Numbered from the stretch's first letter, positions 34,891 to 46,567 are shown. The stretch is DNA of 64,000 nucleotides from Papaver somniferum (GCF_003573695.1 NC_039362.1:113439120-113503119), one strand, 5' to 3'. Program-made: numbers and translations. The notes: generated by a model not told the origin, from the letters alone.

Positions 34891-35059
34891 TTAAGTCCAC
34901 TCCTTAGCTCGGAACAGGAGCATTGTTGCGAGGTAAGCATAAGATGGTGACAGGCGAGGAAAAAATCGAAAAGACAAGTCGTGAAAAGATGGTCAAGAAG
35001 ACCCGGCTAACCTTTTTCGAGAGGTAAGGAGAGTTCGTGATTCTCGTGTTGGAGGCCTT
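34891..35059 (-). other. Tat-3 internal end next to its 3' LTR
   Basis: A 169-bp piece of Tat-3 between its 3' LTR and the GP-full insertion. On the minus strand it ends GGAGTGGACTTAA at the LTR, a possible purine tract for second-strand priming. No gene is seen. Confidence 0.6.
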
Positions 35060-35526
35060 TGTAGTTGCAGGAAATCCTACACTACATCCCTCACAAGATT
35101 TCATTAACATTCAACTCATTTTAGATTAACAATCTTAATTTTATTGATGAATCTTTGAAAAATCTTACAAGAAAAGATAAAGGAATCAAGAATCACCACT
35201 GCTCTAGATTTTCTCTCTCCTATTTACTTGCTTCTTAATCAGAAAAGATCTCTCTCCTTCCTTTACAACTGAATGACTATTTATAGGGAATACATAGTGG
35301 ATGACAGCTAATCTGTCCTTTATTTTCGGATATGGCTTGCGACATTCTCGCAACCTTACAAATGTTAATCTCGCAAACTCTCTAATTTTCGCAGGACCAT
35401 CACATTTTTCTCATTTTTTAGCTGACGTCGTTTATTATTTCGTTTCTGAAGTTTTCTGCGACGCTGTTGTGTTGTGTTGTTAATAATTTCGCTGAGGCAT
35501 TATTGCTGCGAGATTCTGATCCTACA
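35060..35526 (-). repeat. 3' LTR of GP-full (467 bp)
   Basis: In plus reading it starts TGTAGTTGCAGG and ends TCTGATCCTACA, the inverse of the GP-short LTR. An inverted TATAAATAG is near 35278-35286. Confidence 0.93.
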
Positions 35527-35727
35527 TCTTGCCTCTTCTCATATCTTCTCTGCGAAGTAGAGAATGATGTGAGAAATGCCGCAGCTGTCATCTCTTCATA
35601 TTCTGCATTTATCACACGTATCTTTCTTCCATCTATTTCTTGACACGTCTTCTGTAACCGCTGCTTTTCAACCGCTCACGTCTTTTCGCATTAATGGTGT
35701 TTATTTCTTCGAGTAAAAAAATCTTCT

Positions 35728-35736
35728 TTATATATT
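35728..35736 (+). promoter_or_regulatory. Putative TATA box of the GP-full antisense gene
   Basis: TTATATATT, followed by a CT-rich stretch of about 80 bases typical of plant leaders. A likely leader intron follows (GTAAGT at 35817 to CAG at 35887), just before the ATG at 35890. The block 35527-35790 is conserved in GP-short. Confidence 0.5.
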
Positions 35737-35889
35737 CTTCTTACTCTTCTTTCCATTTTCTTTTTACTTTCTCTTCTCTTTTTATTCTCTCATCTCTGCA
35801 ACTCTATTGTTCTTCCGTAAGTTCTGCTACTGTAATTCTTCCTCTTCAATCTTCTTACTTTTTATCATTCCCATACTCTATATTCAGAT

Positions 35890-38561
35890 ATGCCTCCAAG
35901 TGGCCAAACATGAGAAAAACTTAAAAGACGTCCAAAAAGATCTTGCTGAGAAAGGTTTCACACTTTCTACCATTCCTGGTGAAAGTGCCAAGTCAATTCT
36001 TTCTATCAAACTTTTCTCTGATCAATATTGTGATGATCAATCAATCATAATTTGCTAGGTCAAATTCTCGCAGGTCTCCCCATTCCTCTTTATGACCCAG
36101 ATATTCCTCTGTTCTATGAAATTCTCGCTCACTCGGGATTTTCGCGAGCTATCTTCCAATTGAGTGGGGATTGCATCCGTCTGATGCTGGAGTTCGCTAA
36201 CCGTGGTGCTGGTAAAGGATCTCTTTACTCCAAAGAACTTAGGGATCCTAAATTCGCAGACTTGGAGATAATTGCTAAAATACACAGTAGCGAGTTTCTT
36301 TGAAAATTATGAATTGATCTCCATGAAGAAAGAGAATACTCGCTGGGGTATTCGCTTGAAAAGGAAAGATAATATTGATGAAGCTAAAATACTCATGCAA
36401 GACATTGATTGGCTCTGGTAAGAACACAACTCCTCGCCAATCCAAAGATGATAAATGGTGTGTTTTTCCCTTGATGCTGAAAGGACCTTACATTGCTGGG
36501 TCAAATGTTCTTCCTGAGAATCTCGCTTCTATCAACCTTGGGTATTCTCTTGGCCCGAGAAGGAGAAAGAGGTATGTCTCTTCCAGTTTCCCACTTTATA
36601 TTTCTTTATTTGTCTTTATTCTTTTGTTCGCTGATTCTTGCGAATTCTACAGATCCAGAAACTGAAAGATAGCTATCACAGGACTGGGAAGGCTAGTACC
36701 TTGTTAGCTCTTCGCTCATACACAGATGAGGTAAGAAATATTCTCTTATGATTTTAAACAGTATATGTTGCCTCTATTTCTTATTTCTATCTGTGTGTGA
36801 AGATTATTGCTGAAATAGAAGAGCCTGCCAATGTTGCGAAGACTGGTGATAAAGGCAAAGGTGCTCTTCGCAGGGAAAAACCAACTGCTCCTCCTTCAAA
36901 GAGAAAAATCCGTTCTTCCTCTCCTTCAAATATTCCTTCTCATGAAAACTCCGAGAGTGATGAGGATGATGAGGATAATGATGACCTTGCTGCAAATGAA
37001 GATTCTCCATCTGAATCTTCTATGGCTAAGCTCTCTGGCCTTTTTCTGATTCTTGCAAGGAATGGGAGATAGTCAATTCGCTAATACCTGCAAAGCTCTC
37101 GCTACATTTGCGATGTTCCTTTATTGGATGGTGATAATTCTCTTCGCGGAGTTTCTAGATCGTGACTCCCAACTTCCTGCATTCTCTTAATAGTCTGGTA
37201 TGCTTTCGTCTTTTACTTCTTCATTGTAACTCAAAATCTCTTTCTATTTTAATACTTTTTACATTTTCTCGCAGGCTGGAAAATCTTCTTTCGCTGTTGC
37301 CTCAGATCTGGAGAGGAGACGCGAATTCTTGAAAAGAAAATCTTCAATTTCGTGCAAAGAATGAGGAATTGGAAATTGAAGTCAAGATCTTCGCGAGAAG
37401 AACAAACAACTAGAAATTGATTCTTCTTCGTACAAGAATAAAATCTCTAGTCTTCCAAGCAATAATCAACTCTATGGTATGTTTTTTCTCCTTTCCCTTC
37501 ATTCATTCATCCTGTTGTTTTACTTATTTGATTATCCTTTTTGCAGACATTTATGGTCTTTCTGATGAAGCTACCATTCTTCGTTCATTTCCTAATGCCT
37601 TGGATAATGATACCCTTCTTGAGCGTCTTAATAAATCTTTAAATAGTTTCTCAAATGATAAAATTTCATCTCTTTCTCTGAATGAACTAAGATCCAAATT
37701 TCGCCTCTTAGATTGACCATAGATCTAGTTTAGGCTTAGCCAACCGATTTAAGCGTCTCTTTCTTAATTCTAAAGAGAAAATCAATGAGCTAAGAACCAA
37801 AATTAGCGGTCTCATAGATGATAAGGATCGCATCTCTGATCAAGGTGCTAAGGCTTTGGCGAAATTCCAAGAGACCCTTCTTGAAGTTCAACTTGAACGA
37901 GATGAAGCTAACCGCAAGAATACCGAGCTCTGCGAAAGAGAAAACCAAATTCGTTCTCGTCTCTTATAAATAATGAGGATGAATTCGCTTGGGCTGCGAA
38001 AATCTTAGACGATGCCAGAAAAGATTTAGGTGTAAATGTTAGTCTCCAAGTTGAGCATACAGCCTTGATTAGAGATATGATTTCTGACAGAGAAGGTTAT
38101 TAACTGTTCTTCTTCACTAATCTTTTGTTTCTTATGAATTTTCATCAAGTTATTAATTGATTGCCTTTTGCTCGCAGATTCTGAAAGTAGATATCGCAAA
38201 GATTGAGGAACTTGAAGCTGAAAAAGAGGAACTCGCAAAGAATCTTTCTTCTCACAACGATAAGTATTCTAGATTAAAGAATCAAATCAAGATCACTGTT
38301 GCGAACTTTAAGAACGATGCTCTGCATTTTCGCAATCAAACTATTCAAATGGTTTGTGATGACCATAGTATTCCTCATTCTGATTATCCTTGTCTCTTGG
38401 AGGAGATCCCAAAGAACATTCCTAGTCTGACTATTTCTGATAGCGAAGCTGATGATGAAGAATCTGATGGTGATGAAGGTTCTGATGGAGATAAAAATTC
38501 TGATGCAGACGAAGAAGGGAACAAGTCTGATGAAGATGATGAAGGATCAACTAAGAAGTAG
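35890..38561 (+). pseudogene. Antisense multi-exon gene of GP-full (no recognised domain; coiled coil, acidic tail)
   Basis: The likely start is MPPSGQ at 35890. Proposed exons: 35890-36571, 36653-36730, 36803-37197, 37275-37476, 37547-38095, 38178-38561, all with GT-AG introns of 70-82 bp. Exon 1 encodes LAGLPIPLYDPDIPLFYEIL, FSRAIFQLSGDCIRLMLEF and RWGIRLKRKD, then DDKWCVFPLMLKG; it has several frameshifts. Exon 3 is basic, then Ser/Asp-rich (HENSESDEDDEDNDD). The last exon is a coiled coil (IAKIEELEAEKEELAKNLSS) with an Asp/Glu/Ser tail ending STKK. I do not recognise a PMD in it. The general build, an N-terminal globular part, acidic middle and coiled coil, is like the antisense genes of Tat-1 and Tat-2. 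The function is unknown. Confidence 0.65.
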
Positions 38562-40237
38562 TCTTTGTTTCTTTCTTTAATATTATGTAATACTTGTACA
38601 TTTATTCCTTCTTTTGTATATTTGCGAATTCTTTTGGTTCTCCATATTCCTTAATATATGAGTTTCTTTCATTTTGACCTGCATTCATTAAAACAATTCT
38701 TCCTTGCAATGTGGTTAATCAATATAATCATTAATTTTTTAATTTTTGCGTAAATCTATCATGTGGAGACAAATAATATTCTAAATGAGAGATTTAGAAA
38801 ATAATATATTCATTCATTCCCATACTTGCCTCTGTTATTTGTATCCAAATGAGAGATTTTGCAGATTTTTCTTATTTTGTGCCTCAACTTCGCAGTTGTC
38901 TATGTATAATTTCGCAATCATATGCAAAGTGAATTTTGATTATTTTCAAAATCTCATCCCTGTGTGGTCTTATTTTCCCTTCCTAGTTAAAGGTCTTATT
39001 ATGCCACCTCTTGTCATTGCGACAAAATCGCAGGACGTCCTTGCACTTTCATGCAAAAACCCCTTGATCTTGCCTTAACTTTTTTTTTTGTATTATGGCC
39101 TCTTCAGGAATGTTGCGACAATATGACAGGCCTAAATATTCTTGCGAAAATAAAGCCCCATTACATTGCCGTCTTGCGACGAAATCGCAGGACGTCTTCG
39201 CACTTTCATGCGAAAACCCATTGATCTCGTCTTATCTTTTTCTTTAGTATTATTGCCTCTCATGGATTGTTGCACAAATATGACAAGCCTTAATACCCTT
39301 GCGAGTAAAAAGCCTCATGACATTTGCATCTTAAGACACTTATCAGCTCCCTAATGGAGGGTGCCGCCCTTATCTCCCCCCTGGTTGCCCCTTCAAGGAG
39401 GCTTACTTCTACCATACAAGGTTAGCTCCTCCCATCCAGTCTTAACAACAACCAGTTGTTTTCGCAGCCTCTTATCCCTTTTACCTATAGGGTTTATGGT
39501 TATGAGACTGCATCCTAAGTGGGGTTTTCTTCGGGCCGAGTGCAGTATAAGCCAAGACTTGTCAAGAATGGAAAGGTACGCTCCAGACGCCCCTGGCACT
39601 CTTGACTCAACCGTGTACCTCGACGCCTTGATCAGATTATGCACTCCTTGGGAGAGTCCTTATTACCTTAGTCGCCCAACCTAAGTCATATGCTTAAGTT
39701 GAGAATACAAGGTGCCTCTCCCGGATGGGCTTTATTGACCCCAAATCTCCATGACTCAGGTTCCGGTGGCGGTGTATCCTTTCCCTGAGCCATGCCACAG
39801 GTAACACCTTATATGACGTACTTTAGGTCTTACATTTTCCTCTTGCGAAATTGTATTCGCGAACTAGGGTGTACGCCATAAAGGTTCGCCCCTTTCTCTT
39901 TCGTCATTGTTCTCTGATTGTCTTTTGTAGAATTCATTATCTCTGCGAGATTCTTGCACATCATCATATTGCATTTCGCAATCTTAATTTTGTCATTCAA
40001 TAAAATGTATTTTTGAGAATTTTATTTATTGCGAGAGTGTCGCAACAAATCAATCATTCATACATTACCTTTGTTATCCTCTGCTTCTTTGTTATTTTCT
40101 GCTACTGCTTCCTTGGTAGTGGTATGTTCACCATTTTTTATTCTGAGCTAGCATTAGTTTCGCAACATATCTTCTTCTTTTCTTTCGATTGCATCCACCA
40201 TCAACCTCTCACTTCTTTGTGTCTCTTTGATTTTGTG
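38562..40237. other. GP-full non-coding region with a 163-bp direct repeat
   Basis: Between the convergent 3' ends of the antisense gene and gag-pro. Two copies of an about 163-bp unit start near 39015 and 39176 (TTGCGAC.AAATCGCAGGACG, CACTTTCATGC.AAAACCC). No frame with RT or integrase motifs is seen on either strand. The 39360-39840 part is less AT-rich and unassigned. Confidence 0.6.
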
Positions 40238-41280
40238 TCACCAATTTTCCTTCTTGTTTGCTCTTCCTTCGCAGTATTCTACCTCAGTTTCGTAACACCT
40301 CTTTCCTTCAACCCAATCTCCCTTTATGATTCCTACACCGCTGGGGTGAGGGAATTTGATGCACTGGTGGAAAGTTGAAGCCACACCTAGAATCCCATGT
40401 ATCCAAGGTCGACAAATTAATGCATTATAGGATGATTCTACATCAACGACACAGAATAGGATTTCAGAAGATATTCCCTTCAATGGAATTCGCATAGTAA
40501 CTTCCCCTTTAGGCTTGTTGGCAGTACCATTAAAACCATATATCTTATATGTTGATGGTATAAGATCATCATCTCTTCCTCCCATAGTTTTATAAGTATG
40601 ATAAAATAAGATGTTCACAGAGCTACCAATATCGATTAGAATCCTATTAATTTCCCATGAATCTTCAGCTTCATCATCCTCATCTTCTTTCTGTTTTGGA
40701 TTAATTTCTAATTTTACTACCAATGGATTATCATGTACCTCTTCACCTTCGGGGATTTCTTCTGCGGTAAAAGAAATAATCTGTTTCTGCCATTCCTCTA
40801 GTGGCGAGATTTTCGCAATATTCATAATTTCCTTCCATCATTATCTCTTGCGAACACTCTACTCAAAACATTGTCACGAAAATCTTCAATTGTCTTGTAT
40901 GAATGTATGATAGAGTGACAGAATAGATTCTTTGCTTTTGCACCAACTTCTATGAAGAATGTTTCCTTCTTTTTCATCGTGTTTACTTTGTGATGCTCTG
41001 GTGGTGGTGGCAATGGTTGAGATTGTGGGTGCCCTACCAAAAAGTGGTCTAGTTTTCCTTGATCTATCATTCTCAGAATAATTTTTTTACATTTCTGCAA
41101 TCATTTGTAGTATGTCCATGAAAATGATGATAAGAACAAAACTCATGACTTCTGTGGTTTGGAGGTGGTTCCGTTCCCATGTTCCATGGTGTTGGTATAT
41201 TCTCCATCAAAACTATAGCTTCCCATATTTTATCCACACTTGCATTTAGAGGTGGCATTTTGATTTCTTCCCACACCACC
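40238..41280 (-). pseudogene. pro: GP-full zinc knuckle and protease
   Basis: The zinc knuckle is FCSYHHFHGHTTNDC (CX2HX4HX4C) at about 41110-41150. A spacer with PLPPPPEHHKVNTMKKKETF follows in another frame. The protease (40825-40238) reads RILIDIGSSVNILFYHTY, with isoleucine in place of threonine in D-T-G, then CVVDVESSYNALICRPWIHG and STFHQCIKFPHP. The LGRPW motif has become ICRPW. Two frameshifts separate the parts. It aligns with the GP-short protease along its length. Confidence 0.85.
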
Positions 41281-41405
41281 TTGTGACCTCCTTGTCCTCT
41301 ATTATAGTTTTGTCTTTGACCTCCATAAATTTCTTGCGGCTGATCGAGTCTTTGAATTTTGTTATTTCCACCACGATTGTAGAAATTTCTTTCTCTTTCA
41401 TACTC

Positions 41406-43410
41406 CTATTGATCTCGGCTTCCCATAGCCACCATTTTCAGTTGATTGTTGCCCGTCACCTTTTCTTGTTGTACTTGCGAAGTGATCGCTACTGTGTTTA
41501 TTAGTTTGGGTAATAAGCTTGCATTTGTTGTTTGTGAACTGGTGTTCGCAACCGGATATGATTCCATTTCATTTTGCCTTTCCTCTAGAGCAATATATTC
41601 TTCCTGAAAATCTCGCAATTAAGTCATTGTGATTGTATTCTTGACTCTGAAAATTTGGATATACAATAGGTTGGTTGCAAACATAGCATTGATAAATTAT
41701 AAGATAAGATATCTCTCATCTACACGGTCAGCCATTTCGCTACATAGTCCTCCATCTTTTATTTAGGTGCTTCAAACTTTCTCCAATCCTTTGTTTTAAT
41801 CCAAATACGTCTTCAATACCAGGTCGTGAAGAATTATTACTTATATATGCCCTCAGGAATGTAGTCTGCAAATGATTGAAGGATGTTATTGTATTCTTTG
41901 ATAGACCTTCGAACCATTTTAACGCCTCCCCTATTAAGTTGGACGCGAAATACTTGCATAATACAACATCATGATTTTCCTATTGCAACATGCACCTCAC
42001 GTAGGCTTTAATGTGTTGAATTGCACAAGTTGTTCCATCAAAAATGCTGGTTAATGCGGGCAAATTGCATTTCGGTGGTATTCCTCCTAGTTGTACTTCC
42101 CTTGAAAATGGAGTTTTCGCAGCTTCTTCTATAGCTTCATCCAGTTGTCTTCTGCCTACTTCTACTCTATTATTTAGCATTCCTCTCATTTTTTCTAATT
42201 CTTTTAAGATTTGTTTATTTACACCTGAGTTTTGATCCATTGGTCTTTTTAATTTCGCCTCCCTTCTTTTGCGTTCATATCTTTCTTCTCTTGCGAAATT
42301 TTGCATTTCTTCTTCATCATCTTCATCTCGTCTTTTTATGCGATTCTCTTCTTCATCTCTATCTTGAATTCGTATATGATGATGTCCCTCATTTTCCCCT
42401 CCATGATTTTGTTCATTTCTCATCAATTCCATTCGCCATGTTTCAGCCATCCTCTGTACTCTATCATACTATTCATTGATATTACCGTTATTACGGTTTT
42501 GTGTTCGTCTTCTTTCTCGATTGTCGTGATTGTTCTGGCGAATTGTTTCCTGAAGCTCTTGTTCTTCCATTTCCGCTCTCAATCTTTCACGTTCGCAAAC
42601 TAAACGTGCTTGTTCAGCATAATGTCTTTCAATTTCTTCTTCAATCATTTGTTGATTTCTTTGAGTTTCTCTCTCATGTAAAATTCTCCTTCCTTCCTCT
42701 TGATTCCCTTCGCCATCTTGATTATTTTGTCCCTGACATTGTCCATTCTCTTGATTTCTATCATTTTACCTATCATCAAAAGTTTCATTTTGTGGAACGT
42801 AACGATCATCAGTCCTTTCTCTATTTTCGCGATGTTCTTCACTAGGATTTGATATTTGTTCTTGAATATTATTTCCGGCATTAATTGTGGGTGAGTTTCG
42901 CCTCGTCTCTCTTCTAGTCGATCTTGAATATGATTTTGTAATACTTCTCGATCTTCTACTTTGTAGTCTTATATTTTCCATCCTCAATTCATGATTTTTC
43001 CTTGTTAGATTCGCATGTTCTTCTGCCTCAGCTCTTCTTTCTTCATGTATTCTTCGTCTCAACGTTTCTAACGCTCCCATTTCCTCATCTCCATGAATTA
43101 TTCCTTCATCAGCTTCTTGATTTCTCTCTACCTGTCTATGGTTTCTGGTTTGCTGCACTTCTTCTACTTCTTCTGCTGAATTTGATTGCCAAGTGTGTAT
43201 ACTCACCCTATCATAATCTGTATTCCTTCCTTGTATTAGTGTTTGTTGAACTGGTGGTTGAATTCGGTTTTCTCCATTATTTCTCATTCTAGTTGATTCT
43301 CCCATTTCACTTCTTTCCCTTCCAGCAATTCTCTTGCTTCTTCTAACAGTAGTTGGTTGTTCTGATGTATTTCTTCTTCTAGCCATTTCTTCAATATTAA
43401 TGAGTTGCAA
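41406..43410 (-). pseudogene. gag: GP-full gag
   Basis: One frame is readable from 43410 to about 41750, with stops near 42763, 42480 and 41980, each one base away from a Gln codon. The N-terminal 300 residues are very rich in Arg, Glu, Gln and Asn and probably helical. The core follows: VQLGGIPPKCNLPALTSIFD, then HIKAYVRCML, YFASNLIGEALKWFEGLSKN and TSFNHLQTTFLRAYISN, the usual retrotransposon gag pattern. A shift near 41620 leads to a Gln/Asn-rich C-terminal part (41618-41406). This would make the particle shell. The charged N-terminal extension is unusually long. Confidence 0.78.
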
Positions 43411-43504
43411 GAGAAAATGTAAAATTCTTAATCAATCACTCCAAATCTTCACAAATATCAATATTAATCTTCAGTTTTTTCTAGAATAATCTTCAATCTT
43501 CAAT

Positions 43505-43521
43505 CCCTGTTTCTAGCGCCA
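43505..43521 (-). other. Primer binding site of GP-full
   Basis: On the minus strand TGGCGCTAGAAACAGGG stands three bases from the LTR, identical to GP-short. Confidence 0.8.
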
Positions 43522-43524
43522 TTA

Positions 43525-43994
43525 TGTAGTTGCAGGAAATCCTACACTACATCCCTCACAAGATTTCATTAACATTCAACTCATTTTAGATTAACAATCT
43601 TAATTTTATTGATGAATCTTTGGACAATCTTACAAGAAAAGATAAAGGAATCAAGAATCACCACTGCTCTAGATTTTCTCTCTCCTATTTACTTGCTTCT
43701 TAATCAGAAAAGATCTCTCTCCTTCCTTTACAACTGAATGACTATTTATAGGGAAATACATAGTGGATGACAGCTAATCTTGTCCTTTATTTTTGGATAT
43801 GGCTTGCGACATTCTCGCAACCTTACAAATGTTAATCTCGCAAACTCTCTAATTTTCGCAGGACCATCACATTTTTCTCATGATTTGGCTGACGTCGTTT
43901 ATTATTTCGTTTCTGAAGTTATTCTGCGACACTGCTGTGTTGTGTTGTTAATAATTTCGCTGAGGCATTATTGCTGCGAGATTCTGACCCTACA
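43525..43994 (-). repeat. 5' LTR of GP-full (470 bp)
   Basis: Same ends as the left LTR. It carries the inverted TATA box at 43742-43750 and is followed by the second GCCTT copy. Confidence 0.93.
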
Positions 43995-44060
43995 GCCTTG
44001 CATATATTCTACTTATGGTGTTGCTATATAGACCGTGAAGTGGTGAGATGTAGATTTTCG

Positions 44061-44325
44061 GCTTGGAATTGGAGCCGCAGGCGTTGGTCGACTTGGAATG
44101 GGAGCCACAGGCGTCGGTCGGCTTGGAATGGGAGCCGCAGGCGTCGGTCGGCTTGGAATGGGAGTCGCAGGCGTCGGTCGGCTTGGAATGGGAGTCGCAT
44201 GTGTTGATCGGCTTGGAATGGGAGCCGAAGGCGTCGGTCGGCTTGGAATGGGAGCCGCACGCGTTGGTCGGCTTGGAATGGGAGCCGCATGCGTTGGTCG
44301 GCTTGGAATGGGAGCCGCTAGCGTA
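44061..44325. repeat. 30-bp tandem repeat inside Tat-3
   Basis: About nine copies of a unit like GCTTGGAATGGGAGCCGCAG plus GCGTCGGTCG. As 30 is a multiple of three, frames stay open on both strands. No protein function is inferred. Confidence 0.9.
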
Positions 44326-44373
44326 AATTTGGCGCGGGCGCTGATCTGTTGGCCTGGCATGGCGTGAGCGTTG

Positions 44374-44520
44374 GCTTCGGGAAGGTGACAACTTGCTTCA
44401 GTTCCGTGGGAAGGTGACGGCGGCTTCGGGAAGATAACAACTTGCTTCAGTTCCGTGGGAAGGTGACGACTGGCTTCGGGAAGATAACAACTTGCTTAAT
44501 TTCCGTGGGATAATGACAAC
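44374..44520. repeat. About 50-bp repeat, three copies, inside Tat-3
   Basis: Copies begin GCTTCGGGAAG at 44374, 44423 and 44473 and contain TAACAACTTGCTTCAGTTCC and GTGGGAAGGTGAC. Confidence 0.8.
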
Positions 44521-44823
44521 TTTGTCTAAATTAGGGTTTAGCATGCCGAAACCCTGATTAGCGCCCCTTACTAGAATTGTTGTAGAATTCTCGTACGAAC
44601 TCGAATTTTGACGGTCCGCCCCACCATTGTAATCAGAAAAGAATTTCCTATCTTCCTACGCGGGAATATTTAGGTTTTGAGCTCGTTTAGAAGGTGAAAA
44701 CGGCCCGACAGTGAAACTCAGGAAGAATTCAGGAGGGATGTTGCGGGCCCAGGGTAGCATAGTCGCGCCGAGTCGTCTATTCCCGTTCATGGAGCAAGAA
44801 GGAAACTTTATTCTTTGCAAACT

Positions 44824-46567
44824 CTAGAAACTCCGTCCGTATGAAAAGAGGTATTGACCTTCTTCTATTTTATGTTGCTCGTCCGGATCCGTGCTTTCGT
44901 CTGCAGTGTTTCTCCAGTGGATTCCAAAATTTACCAAACTCCATTGCATTCTTGGGACGGATGGATGTGGTTGCGTTGTCGCTCCATCCTTGATTTTAGG
45001 TTTCTCAGTGCCTGGACCTTCTGATCGCGATGACAGTATGCTGTGGATGCTTTTATGGTCAAAATCTTCCGGAGCCACTTGATGAAATAGATGAGTTGGG
45101 AGACGTTTCGTTGCCGACGTGCTGCTATCAAGTCTTCAAGGACTTTGTTCCAAGAGACATCCTTTGAACCATCTTCTGAATCTTGGATTATCGTATGAAA
45201 TGGGATGCGGTGAGTAGTCCCCAGTTATATTTATGTTAGATCCGATGGCACGGCCTAACATGTGAATGTATCTCTGCGGCGTGCTTTTGGAGTCTTCGAT
45301 GCACATGTACGGCTTCGTGTTGAGAAATTCCTGCGGCTCGTAAAACTTCGACAGTGATAATGTTGAAACCAGAAATGACCTGGTTGAGGGGGGTGAAAGC
45401 GCCCCGTGCTGGTAGTCCCCATGTGTAGCCTACTTTCATTGCATCGCCTTAAATCCACGTCTACGAGACTTGATACAAGCTTATTGTACTCTCCTGGATG
45501 TGACGCTGGGATGCTCAGAATATCACACGGATGAAATACTCTGGATAGTAAAGTGGTAAAAATGAGAGAGTTATGTTGTTTATCGTGGCTCCCTCTGCTT
45601 CTTCAGGAAAATGTTTCAGCCGCGTCTCTGGGGTTATCCCATGAATCTTTGATGGTCATCGGGATGGATTGCGATGAGCAGTCCCCAGTCATACTTTTCT
45701 TTAGTTTCTGAAGTTGTTTCTTCTGAGCAGGCTTGGGATCCACCGCGGCCTTGTAAAGTGTTGCAGGCGTCTTCTAGACAGAGAGGTGATAATATTCTTA
45801 CGCTGCACCCTTGAAGATTAAATGACCTCGTGGTGACTATGACCTTTTGGTTGACCGTGTCTTCTGAGCTTTGACAGTGAAGGGATTCTGTGAATATCCT
45901 CAGTCCCCAAATGTGGTTTACATGTTCCCATCTTTGTAGTGATCGTGCTTTGGTGAAGCTCTCGCTGGTATCAACAAACGAGCGGCACCGGTTCTCGGCA
46001 GCAGATGTGATCAGAAGAGACTACATTGTCATGGGAACAAAGTAGGTTGGCTGGATGCGTAAGCGAGCAAACTGTCTATGACCACGAGCTTTGGCAGGAA
46101 GGAGGCGTTGAAGCGGCTTCGGTTCTTGGAGAGGACGTTGAAACTTATAGAGAAAAAACGCTAAAGCTTCATCTTCGGATCCTGGAGCAGCTTATGGAGA
46201 GAACGCTGACGCGGAGCGGCTGCTGGAGAGAACGTTAAAGCGGAGCGGCTGCTGAAGCGAACGTTAAAGAGGAGTCGCTGCTGGAGGACGGTTAAGCGGA
46301 GAGGCTGTGTCAATCAGTGTGTTGTCAAACTGAACACCCTTCAAGCGAACACTGGTTAGGAGTCCCCATTTTCATCTATCAATCGTGCTTTCCAAGAGAG
46401 GTTGGGGTTTGGAACGACTTCCTGGCTGGAAACAGCTGCTTTACTGATGAAGTGCGGTTGAGGGCCACAAATATGTCTTGACGTTGTGCCTTGGGTAAAT
46501 ATATAATCTCACATAAATGTTTCATCATAGACTGCACGATTTTGCGGGCGAAGTCCCTAGAAATCAT
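44824..46567 (-). pseudogene. Decayed gag-protease of Tat-3
   Basis: Scattered minus-strand pieces match Tat-1. At 45439-45236 GFNIITVEVLRAAGISQHEAVH-like wording corresponds to AVNVIPLKTLRASGITRQEA in the Tat-1 protease. At 46567-46379 HLCEIIYLPKAQRQDIFVAL corresponds to HVCELVYLSKSQRGDMFAAL. GTTSTGRFHP-type and SPQLYL-type fragments between them correspond to the WGLLTTVHLKG region. Order and frames are scrambled by many small changes, so no protein can be made. Near 46195-46300 there is a roughly 30-bp repeat with GCGGAGCGGCTGCTG. Confidence 0.65.

Larger units (their letters stand above)
35060..43994 (-). mobile_element. GP-full: gag-protease element with an antisense gene
   Basis: LTRs of 467 and 470 bp (35060-35526 and 43525-43994) are bounded by GCCTT (35055-35059 and 43995-43999). 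On the minus strand: LTR, primer site, gag (43410-41750), zinc knuckle and protease (to 40238). Then comes 1.7 kb without genes, followed by a multi-exon gene on the opposite strand (35890-38561). No RT, RNase H or integrase motif is present anywhere. GP-short is the same family. By eye the LTRs differ by about nine substitutions and three single-base gaps, so this insertion is rather young. Confidence 0.93.

Noticed and set aside
39360..39840. Possible gene in the GC-richer part of the GP-full spacer (107-residue plus frame)
   Set aside because: No domain, no splice or promoter context, and frames on both strands are similar in length.
42240..43292. Plus-strand Phe/Leu/His-rich frames that look like membrane proteins
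   Set aside because: They are the complement of the Glu/Arg-rich gag of GP-full; the minus frame has the gag core.
43990..44391. 133-residue minus frame and several partners
   Set aside because: Product of the 30-bp tandem repeat (44061-44325), open in several frames.
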